Source of the DNA: Monoraphidium neglectum
Lineage: Eukaryota; Chlorophyta; Chlorophyceae; Sphaeropleales; Selenastraceae
Direction: 5' to 3'
NCBI RefSeq assembly: GCF_000611645.1
Contig: NW_014011999.1
Location: 1-12,788 of the forward strand
Length of the DNA stretch: 12,788 nucleotides
The notes under the pieces are model-generated. The model worked only from the letters and a program-made list of their open reading frames with translations, was not told where the DNA came from and made no database searches. Each line of letters starts with the position of its first letter. Position 1 is the stretch's first letter. Shown piece by piece: positions 1 through 8,861 of the stretch. A program made the translations under genes and the position numbers.

Positions 1-204
1 GTTGAGGGGGGAGGGCACACGTGCGTCCAGGTTGGCGGGCAAAGCTTGGTGAGGGGGAGGGCGGGGTGGAACCGACTGAGGGTGGTCACGCAGCAGCTGC
101 TGGGACAGCATATGTGCTGCAGGTAATACAGGTAGGCGCAGCTCAAACTGCGCAGCGCCACGCGCATGTGCTGCGTGCAAGCCCCATTGTGGCGCCCGAC
201 GCAC
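1..204 (-). other. Intron 12 of the kinesin gene (incomplete)
   Basis: After the exon ending in FDK at 205, the minus strand begins GTGCGT, a standard donor for this genome. No continuation of the motor domain (the expected VF... strand and P-loop) appears in any frame of the remaining 204 bases. The sequence at bases 1-20 is pyrimidine-rich on the minus strand, which suits a polypyrimidine tract just before an acceptor outside the window. Confidence 0.65.
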
Positions 205-2681
205 CTTGTCAAAGGCGAAGCTGTGCTTCTGCGGCGCCTGGCCCGACAGCGACCCCGGCACCACGATCTCCAGTCCGCGGCCCAGCAGCTCGCCTGAGAT
301 AGTCGCGGAGATACGGACGGGAATTGTTGGGGCCTCAGTTTACTGCTGCAGTGCGAGCCGCCTGACAGGAGGCCTGCAACCCGGCCCCCCCTGGTAAGGC
401 TGCTGTAGAGCCCGCTCAGCGGCAGCAGTGCACAGCTCACGCGGCGGCGGACGCATTTCTAGGCCCCTCGACGGCGCGGGCCGGAAAGGCGTTCGAGCGG
501 CGCTCACCGCTGGTGGGGAATGAGGTGGCGAGCGGCTCGGTGCCGCTGCCCTCGCCCTCCACCTCGCTCTGCAGCGACGGCCTCACGCGGCAGAACACGC
601 GGATGTTTCCCTTGAGCTCCTGGAGGGGGTTCATGGGGAGGCAGGCCACAAAATGGCATGTCGTGATGAAGAGGGCAGTGGGATCAGATATCAGGGTGGG
701 GGCATTGCGGGAAGTTGGTCAAGCCTAGGACCACAGCTGCTTCCTTGAGAGCTTTCAAGCAAGGCGGCGCCTGCTGTGCTGTGGCAGTCGCAAGCAAAAA
801 GCATGCCGGTCGGCATGCCGATGCACAATGAGGCCCCGCGCAGCGGCGTGCCTGGATGGTGTTATGCAATTTGCGGCGGATGAGCTCGCTCTCGTAGACG
901 CGGCGCTCCGCGTCGGCGAGGGACGCCTGCAGCGTGGACAGCTGGGCCTGGGGGGTTTTCGCACGCATGTACATGTGCATCAAGGGGCAGGAGGACAGTA
1001 TGTGAGGTGCGGCCACACGGGGCTGGGCGCCAAGGGCACGGTGGGGTGTGCAGCAAAGCAGGTTCGTATGTCTCAAGGTCCTGGCGCAGGTTTGTGCAGG
1101 CGTTCGGCAACTGCGCGGCCTCCATAACCGCGCCGCATAAGCTGGCCGGCTTTGGGCCACATTGTCTCGTGCTCGTGTTTCTATACGTCCCCAAAGGCAG
1201 TCGGGCCCTCGATGCTTCAGCCGCCCCGACGGTCAACACAGGTGCCGCCGACACCGTGACCAGCCGCCCCACCCCATGGCCCCACCGCCCGCCCCCCTCT
1301 CCCTGCCAGAGGTAAGCACGCGCACACCTTGAGGTCCTCGAGCTGGGAGCCCCTGCTGGCGGCCAGGCTGTCTGCCAGCGCCTGATGCTCGCGCGCGCTG
1401 CCCAGGTCGTTGCGCAGGGCGTCAAGCAGGGCCCTGTGGGGGTGGAGGTGGGTGGGGAAGAGGGGGGCCTTTGGTTGAGAGCTGCAATTTGCAGGATGCA
1501 TCTGTGACGGATGCTGGATTGGAGGTAGTAACACCCGGGTGCTAGAGTGTAACTGATTTGCTGGAGGAGGGCAGGACATGTTGAGATATATGCAACGTTG
1601 ATACGCCCACAGAGTGCGACCCACCTCTGGCTGTTGAGCTGGGCCTCCAGGGTGGCCTTGCTGTTGCAGATGGCCTCCAGCGACTCTGCTGACTTGCCAC
1701 CCGCCTCGCGGATCCTTCGAGCGTGGTGAGTGGTGCAGCCAGGGCGAAAGAAGATAGGGGTGAAAGGGCGACAAGATTGCGGCTAGTCGCCGGCCCACAG
1801 GGCGGCGTGCTTAGCCGCTCCGTCCTTTATCAGCTGTGGCCTCTGGCGCAACTGCGGTCCGTCGCTCCCAGCCAGCCCTGTGGCCCCACGATGCGATGTG
1901 AGAAGCGTTGCTTCACAAGCGCGGGGCCGGGTCTAGATGTGATATCGCCACTCGTCCCACGCTGCCGCTGGCCCCTGAACTCAGCCCCGCCTGTCCCACC
2001 TCTCCAGCTCATCCTTCAGGTCCTTGGCCTCAGAAGACAGCCGCTCCCTGGGGACCGCGCGTGGCCGTGGCAGGGAGCAACAAGGTTGACTGTGAGGTTG
2101 CCTATGACAGCCAAGCAGCGCATGCTGACTGCAATCTCAGCCAACCTCAAAAGCTATGAGCGTTGTCCAGGCCCATCCTGTACGGCTGATTCTGCCTCTT
2201 GTTATCCCTCCTGACCAGCACGGTGCAATCCACGCACCTGTCTGCGCGCGTCGCGTCCAGGTCGACCCGCAGCACCGCCACCTCGCGCGCCACTGTCTCC
2301 CGCTCGTCGCGCAGCTTCTGCACCTGGCCCTGTGGTTGGGCGCACGCAGCCGGACAACGGGACGGATTGGCAGCAAAGGACTGGAACTCTTCACTTGGTT
2401 GCTGTGCATGAACAGCCAGCACAGCACAGCAAAGCAAGCCACTTGCAAAACAAAGAGCCGCCGCACGACCTCAATGCCATGTGTCCAACGCAAAGCCACG
2501 CAGTGGGAGGACATCGTCCCCCTCCCCCGCACCTGCTCCAGCTGCAACATCCTCTCGCTGCTCTTGACCAGGCCCCCCAGCTCCGCCACCTGCCCCTGCA
2601 GCTCTTCGCGCGCCTTGACCACCTCGTCCCGGCGCGCCTTCTCCGCATTGAGGTCATTCTGCAGGCTGTGGGTGTACGTAA

Positions 2682-2725
<44 letters not shown>

Positions 2726-4114
2726 AAACAATTGCATGTCGTTAAAACAGTGGTGTGCATGTGTGCACGGCTTGTCGAGACCGCAACACGTGACGTCCCT
2801 GCTGGATGGCCCGAGGTGCTCCTGGACACCGCATTGAAAGCACGGGCGCTGGCCGCATACCTGGTGTTGTATGCCTGCAGTGTTGTGCTGTACCGCTGGC
2901 TCTGGCGCACCACCTCCTCCATCTCATGGATCTGCAGTCGTGGGTCGAAGTTGCTGTGGTGTCAGGTTGTGTCCAGGCAGTGCACTAACCACAGCACACA
3001 GTTGATGTTTTGACTCATTCAAACCACCAGCGTGCAAGGCACTTGCTTCCTCTTGCATCAGCGCACCAGTTGCAAAGCCACTGTTATGATCGGTATGTCA
3101 CTTTCCCGTTCTGGACGAACCCACCTTAACGTCCCGCTCCTGGATCTGGCTGGTGGCCTTCTCCAGTTCTGCCTCGCGTCCGTCCAGCTGCCGCCGTGCC
3201 TCTGCCAGCTCCGCCCCTCGCGCAGCCACCTGCGCCTCCGCCTCAGACAGGCGCTGCTGCACCGCTGTGCCCTCTGCCTCCGCCTTTGCGAGAGACTCCT
3301 GGAAGACGCAGGTTGAGCGCCGCGAGCGTTTGGGTGCCGGTGCCGCTTGCAATCGCACCCACAACACTGACGTCCGCACGAGACGCAGGTCAATTGAAAT
3401 GCTCACATTTGAGCGTCAGGTGAGAGCAAATAATACAGTGATAAGGCATATGGGGGAGTCGGCCTCAGGTGTGTGCATTGTGGCCCACCTTGACCTCCGC
3501 AAGCTGCTGCGCGCCCGCCACCTCCCGCGCGGCCCACTCCTCCGCCTTTGCCGCCGCGCCCGCCTGCAGCTCCTCGCTGTGCGCCTTCCACTGCTGCACA
3601 TCAAGCTGGGTGCGCTCGTTCTCCGCAAGCAAGTGCCAGCCAACAGCCCTGGCAACGTTGCACCAGGGTGGGGCCGCTGTGGGACCACATGCGAGCATGC
3701 TGGCACGCGAGCAGGCATTGTCACAGCTGACCAGCCGCTCCCACCAGCCGCAGCAAGTGAGCGCGTCCCTTGTCCAAGAAAGGGATCTGTCTGCATTGAG
3801 CTCAACCCCCTGATGATATGTAATTGCTGTCCTCACTTGAGCTCCTTGATCACAGGCCCCATCTCCTCCAGCTTCTTCGCCGGCAGCGTGCCCTTCTTGA
3901 ACAGCAGCCGCCGCGACAGCGCGTCTTGCAACGACATTCCCGTGCGCGCGGCAATATCGTCCCAATTCTCCTCCCCTACCGCAGGACCCGTTGCAGGGGC
4001 AGCGGCGGCAGGCGCGGCGGCTGCGGGCTTGGCCGAGCCTCCCGCTGAGGCGGATGCTGCACGCTTTGCCTCCGGCACGCTGTCCAGGGGCGCGCCGCGG
4101 CGCTTTGTGCCCAT
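205..4114 (-). CDS. Kinesin-14 (C-terminal motor, minus-end directed), N-terminal 483 residues; 3' part outside the window
   Basis: Exons, in order of transcription: 4114-3837, 3648-3489, 3298-3125, 2931-2861, 2665-2533, 2329-2238, 2047-2000, 1714-1625, 1433-1328, 947-852, 619-508, 293-205. All junction phases agree and give 483 codons with no stop. The ATG at 4114 is in good context (A at -3, G at +4). Residues 1-20 carry KRR and KR clusters resembling a bipartite nuclear localisation signal, followed by an Ala/Pro linker to about residue 47. Residues about 94-416 are heptad-like coiled coil. Residues 404-416 read ...RRKLHNTIQ and 417-430 read ELKGNIRVFCRVRP, the hallmark neck and motor start of kinesin-14 (ATK/Ncd/KAR3 type). 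Residues 455-483 end in HSFAFDK, the conserved first strands of the motor. The P-loop and nucleotide switches must lie beyond base 1. By family knowledge it slides and focuses spindle microtubules. Intron 10 has a GC donor. The family call is firm; the exact subtype is inferred. Confidence 0.9.
620..851 (-). other. Non-canonical GC-AG intron (kinesin intron 10)
   Basis: The exon encoding ...KLHNTIQ ends with CAG at 854-852 and is followed directly by GCACGC rather than GT. The acceptor is CTCCAG at 625-620, after which the frame resumes with GAG CTC AAG for ELKGNIRVF. The protein junction IQ/ELKG is strongly conserved in kinesin-14, so the donor position is fixed by the protein. The next GT downstream on the minus strand would add extra residues to a conserved helix. 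Confidence 0.75.
2682..2724. repeat. Compound microsatellite (TG)n(GA)n in kinesin intron 4
   Basis: About 10 TG/GT units run directly into about 11 GA units on the plus strand. On the transcribed (minus) strand this is (TC)n followed by (AC)n, lying 16 bases upstream of the CACAG acceptor at 2670-2666, where a polypyrimidine tract is expected. The intron spans 2860-2666. Confidence 0.95.
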
Positions 4115-5176
4115 TGTATTTTGCTGTGGATGGTGCAGGGATAGAGAATCACGCAAAAGGCATTGATTGGGAGTGGACGCCGCAATTTTCTGCCTCGCAG
4201 CACACGCAGGCGGCTGACGTGCAGCAAGGCACCAGGCAAAGGTGGCTGCTCATTAACTGTGCTCGCAGCGCACCTTGTCCCCTAGCGGCCTGCCTCCAGC
4301 TGCCGCTGCCCCCGTCAGCTTGGGGATGCGGCTTTCCCGCCTTGTGTTGCCGTCCATCTGCAGTGTGTTGCAGATGACAACAAGGGGCATGCAGCATGAG
4401 CGTTGTTGAGGCCTGCGCAGCTGTTTGCATGATTACACGCAGCCCTGCAGACACTGCATGTTGTTGCATCCGCGCAGCAGACACAGACGCGCGCTGTATC
4501 GAAGGCTCGAGCTGCATATCAAATACCCGTCCACGGTCCCGCTTGCTCTGTCAGGCACGCCTGGGCAACGCACAGCTCGTCTGCTGCCCACCTCGCTGCA
4601 ATCTATGCCAGGGAGCTCCTCTAGTACATGAATTATATCGTAAATTGGCGAGCCGACCGAGTCCGCGAACGTGACAGTGCCGTGGGCTGCAATGAGCGAT
4701 CAACACTAGGCTCGGCGATCTGCGGCCCACATGAATGATTTAGAACAATTCAGGCTTGCTAAGGCGCTCCGTCGCTTTCAACAAAGCTGCCAGCCGAGCT
4801 ATGTCAGAGTCGCACGCTCATTCAAAGTTTGGCAGCTTCCTCCCCTTGACTGTTCCAGTTGTCCTCAAAACTCACCGGAACAGCACTGTCACAAACTGTG
4901 GAACTGTGTAAGTCTCTGTTAATGCCCTCAACTACTCGGCTTGCTTGAGGTCGCAATGGCGCAGATCTGCCGGCAACTTAGCAGCAGGTGCGCACCCTTC
5001 AATTTAGAAGCAGGATTGTGAAGGTCAAAACAAGATCTCAATGCGACTGGCATAGATGGGGTCCGCGACGCTGGCAGCCAGGGAGCATGACGTGTGGCCT
5101 TGGTGCAGTCGCTTACGCCCAGCTGCTGTGCTCGCGCCGCGTGCACTGGCACCAGGTGTCCAACCACCTGCCTGGC
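4115..5176. promoter_or_regulatory. Divergent intergenic region between the kinesin and HAD genes
   Basis: About 1.06 kb separates the two head-to-head start codons, so it must hold both 5' UTRs and promoters. It is less GC-rich than the exons, especially around 4620-4980. I see no convincing TATA box placed for either gene, no RNA gene, and no coding frame with the GC-rich third positions of the neighbouring exons. A 9-bp inverted repeat (AAGCTGCCA at 4784-4792, TGGCAGCTT at 4830-4838) is present but could be chance. The HAD gene may have an extra upstream exon or an earlier start here (in-frame ATG at 5087). Confidence 0.5.
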
Positions 5177-7422
5177 ATGCGCTCATCGAAAACCCATCAT
5201 CCTGTGGATACGTGCATTTTGCACAGGAAACCTGCTGTCAGACCTTTGCCCTCTGCTGTCAGCGTCGGCCAGCGGGCGGCCGTGCCGCGGCGGGCAGCAG
5301 TCCAAACGCGTGCAACGCTCAAGGCAATCATATTCGATTGCGAAGGTGGGCACCACCCTCCAAAAGGCAACTGAACACGCGCATGTTTGCATGTCAGGTT
5401 TGCCGCAGCCGCTGTGACCAAGTGCGTTGACAAACTGGCAGTTTGTCCGCCGGGAGGCGTCGCCAATCCTACGTCGTTTCGCGTGCACGCCTCGACCCCG
5501 CCCCTCCAGCCTGTTTCCTTGACCTGCCCCCCGCACACATGCCCGGCGTGCTGCTTGCGTCACAACAGGGGCAATTCTTGACAGCGATGAGCTCAGCCGG
5601 CGGGCCTTCAACGCCGCATTCGAGCACTTCGATGTCCAGGGCGGTGCGTATCGGCAGCGGCGCCCAGCACGCCAGCGGCAAGCAGCAGCATGCGTGCATT
5701 GCCTGCGCAGGCGCTCACGCATCATGCGCCCACAAGATGTTCATGGTGCGGTGTCACGTGGCGTAAGCAAGCGCGCACGCAAATGCAACTCGCCCCGCAT
5801 CGGCAGGCGACGAGGGCGTCGTGTCTTGGAGCCGTGAAGGCTACGCGCAGCTGCAGAACTCTGCAGGCGGACGGGAGCAGGAGATGCGATGGTGGGTGCC
5901 GCTGTGGAGCGCGGGGGCGGCAGGACGCCGCACGCCTCTTGCCCTGAGCGCAATCACGGCTCAACGCCTTTTCACGCGCCCTGCTTGACAGCCCGCCACG
6001 CAACCATCAGGTTACTCCTGGTATGGCGCACCAAATGCAAGGCACGGGTGCGGGCCCTGTTTATTTTCAGTGCCCCTGTGTCAGTAAATGACCCCCACGG
6101 CCGTCCATGCTGGCAGGTACTTCAAGCGCGGCGGCTGGCCGACCAGCAAGGTGCTGGACGGCCGCAGGCCGGCGGACGAGCAGGAGCGGGCCGCGCTGGT
6201 GGAGGCCCTGGAGGGGTACATCTCCCAGGAGCGCGAGCGGATGATCAGGTGAGGGGACGGATTGTGCAGCATGCCAGGCTTAGCGCTGCCTCAGCGTCAG
6301 GGGCTGCCTCTGAGCCGGAGAATAAGACCGGCGTCTTCCATGCATACAGTCTTGGAGTCTCCACACCCCGCGGGCTGTGGAGACGCGCAACAGCCGGGGA
6401 TCGCCGCGAATCCGGGCCTCCCTCTGTTCCCAAACGTCGCAGCTCCGGCGACATCGGGCCGCGGCCGGGGGTGCTGCGCCTGATGGACGAGGCGCGCGCC
6501 GCGGGCCTGGCCGTGTCGGTGCGCAGCGCGGCGGCAACCACCAGTGGCGCTGAGCAGCTTCTGGGCAGCCTCCTGGGCGAGGCACGCGCGGGGGCGCTGC
6601 AGTGCGTCGTCGCGGGCGAGGACGCGGGGCTGGGGCGTCCTGACGCAGAGGTCTTCAAGGTGCGTGACTGTTGGCGGCGTAACGGGGCCTGCCATGTTCC
6701 TGACAGTGCCGCCGATTGCCGCCACGTGCTGGCTAGCAGCTGCGTCGGTTTCCAGGACAGAGTGCCTGTCAGTGTTTTTTTTGGGGGGGGGGGACGAGGC
6801 CGCGGGCGGGGGGCAAGGCTGGTGGGAACAGCCGGTTGCACGACTGCTCTCAAGGACGCGCGGCCTTTTGGGCGCCTGCCCCACGGCCATGCAGGCGGCG
6901 GCCTCGCGGATGGGCGTGGAGCCTGCGGAGTGCCTAGCGGTGGAGGGCGGCAGCAGCGGATTGCAGGCGGCAATGTCAGCAGGGATGCGTGGCGTCGTCA
7001 CGTACACACCATCGACCCAGTGGCAGGTTGGTGCCAAACCAGCCGCGCATTCCACTGCTGCCTTGGCCAGCGATCGCGGCGTGGCCGCCTGGACTGCCCC
7101 GCGCCGGCTGAGCGTTTATGCGGGGCGTGTGAGGTATGCGGCAACTCACTGTCGGGAGCTGCCAGGGTCGGCCGGGCACCGTCCGTCCCCCCCCCTCAAG
7201 CGGCCCCACCTGCCGCCTCACCCTACAACAAGCGTGCTTCGCAACGGCGCGTCATGCGCAAACTTGCAGGAGTTCCCGGGTGCAGAGCGCATCGTGTCCG
7301 ACCTTGATTCTGGGGAGGTGACCGTCAGGGAGCTGCTGCAGCGCCGCATCGTGCAGGACGACCGCATCAACATGACCGTGACCGACGCGGGGGTCTTCTG
7401 GAGCAAGGGCGGCGCCCTCTGA
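5177..7422 (+). CDS. HAD-superfamily (CbbY/At4g39970-like) protein, probably plastid-targeted, with degraded catalytic motifs
   Basis: Exons: 5177-5345, 5569-5643, 5807-5891, 6117-6248, 6443-6659, 6895-7026, 7270-7422 (TGA at 7420). Phases agree and give 320 residues, close to the length I recall for Arabidopsis At4g39970 (HAD-like, chloroplast). Residues 1-48 are rich in Arg, Ser, Ala and Val with almost no acidic residues, as in a transit peptide. Core strand 1 is LKAIIFDCEG (Asp54), followed by a helical cap (AFNAAFEHFDV, GG...EMRWYF, about 66-150). PRPGVLRLMDEA begins the second core half, with motif II Ser182, motif III region AGEDAGLGRPD (Arg219), and motif IV region CLAVEGGSSGLQAA (Glu243-Gly244). 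Compared with the HAD consensus, the second Asp of DxD is Glu56, the catalytic Lys is Arg219, and the second acidic residue of motif IV is Gly244. The substrate is unknown and activity is doubtful. An in-frame ATG at 5087, or a further upstream exon, could lengthen the N-terminus. Confidence 0.9.
6775..6793. repeat. Homopolymer pair T(6)+T(2)/G(11), i.e. T8G11
   Basis: Eight T are followed directly by eleven G inside intron 5 of the HAD gene (6660-6894). It does not affect the coding frame. Its exact length is error-prone in sequencing. The G run could form part of a G-rich structure but is a single tract, so I infer no function. Confidence 0.9.
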
Positions 7423-8856
7423 GCCCGTCCGGGACGCCTCGCCGGCGGCGGCGCTGCAGAAGCGGCGGCACCTGTCAAGCGGCGCTTCTCTGCAGGGTGT
7501 GCGCCCGCCTCTGGTAACTGCTGTGAGGGGTCGCTGCCCACCTGTCCAACCCCTTGACCAACCAACTTCATCTGACAGGATCATGGCCATCGTATGACTG
7601 TGAGAGACAGGCATGCAAGTCTGAAACCCGAGCATCCACATTGCATTCGTCTTTGCTTGCCCTGATCCATGCCTGAACGGCATTGAATCTTGCACCTGGT
7701 GGACACACTTTGGCTGCGTCACAGCGGTTGCGATGTCGGAAGTCAGGTGGTTTGCCAAGGCGGGCTGCCTGCGTGACTCCCACAGCGCGAATGGGACTCT
7801 TGTGCCACCTCGTGGCAACCCAGGGCCGTCACGCTCAAGGGTGAGGTGATGAGTATAGTTTGAAATTCGACGCTGCGGTCCCCTCATGGCCTGCAGAGGC
7901 AGGGCTGCGTACAGGCCCGACACCATCTGAGCAGCGCAGCAGGGGGCCCGTGGCACGTTTCATTTGGCGCTCCAGCAGACCGCTTGCCAGTCACGCGTTA
8001 CACCTGCAGCACAGTGCCAAGCATGTGCACGCTCGCTGAGACGAAGGGGCACCCAAACTGCCCGCAGATGCATGCCGATCACCCGCCCTGTGCCAGGGTG
8101 GCATAAACGGCCGCCGGTCAAATTGCAGCGCGCAGGCAGCGCCGCAGAAGCTGCCCACGGTGTGCATATGTCAGTGCGTCCGGCCCCGCCACGGCCCTTG
8201 CGAGTGAGGTGGTGCGGCCACTACAGTACTGGCGCCAGCCCGCATCGCCACCATCACAATCTGTCTTGATCCCAAGTCAACATAGCCAAAGATGCAAGGG
8301 TTGCCTTGATCTCTCCCCCCTCGCTCGAAGAATCTCGCACATAAAACGCAGCGGAGCAATGGATGTCGGCGCAGAGCAGCATGGGGGCTAGGTGGCAATT
8401 CCAGACATCAAGGTCGGCCGCTACGTGTACCGTGGCCGCCTGACTTTGCTGATGTCATTTTCCAGAGTCACCCAGGATGATTCAGTCGGTGCGTGCAAGG
8501 AAGGAATACTGCATGTGAGTGTGGTCGGGGTCTAGGAGGCGCACGAGACGTGCGAGTGTGTACACAAAAGTACGAAATAATGGATGCTGGTGCGCGTGGC
8601 CCGAGGCATGTGACGGCCAAGTCGCTGCCTGTGGTCGCGTCGACAGTCACCGCGGTTGCGCACGCCGTCTCCTCGTGCCTCGATGAAGGCGGGCAGGCGA
8701 GGCCTCGCACCCCGCAGAGCAGTCACACTCAGCGTCATACTCAGCGGCGAACACAGCAGAGGAATGCTTCTGCTGTGTTCTTGATTGGAAAGGGGCAGTG
8801 GCCCAGACAAGTTGATGTCGAGGTCGCACCCATGCATGCAAACTGCGGCTGCAAGC
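7423..8856. other. Tail-to-tail intergenic region (3' UTRs of the HAD and FAS1 genes)
   Basis: About 1.4 kb lies between the HAD stop and the FAS1 stop, which converge. The open frames here are short, mostly begin at non-ATG codons, contain no recognisable domain and lack the GC-rich third positions of the real exons. I see no tRNA, no repeat family and no clear chlorophyte TGTAA poly(A) signal just after the HAD stop. One TTACA (TGTAA on the minus strand) lies near 7997, far downstream of the FAS1 stop. Confidence 0.6.
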
Positions 8857-8861
8857 TTACA
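8857..8861 (-). terminator. Possible TGTAA poly(A) signal overlapping the FAS1 stop codon
   Basis: The minus strand reads TTG TAA at the end of the gene, so the chlorophyte-type poly(A) signal TGTAA coincides with the stop codon. If used, the 3' UTR would be only about 10-20 bases. A five-base match can easily be chance, and I saw no better copy close downstream. Confidence 0.2.

Noticed and set aside
4784..4838. 9-bp inverted repeat in the divergent intergenic region, as an operator or hairpin
   Set aside because: Short arms with a 37-base spacer are expected by chance in a kilobase of sequence.
5889..7307. Very long (472-codon) plus-strand open frame across the HAD gene
   Set aside because: It reads through introns and passes through several HAD exons in the wrong frame. 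The spliced model with conserved HAD motifs explains the coding signal better.
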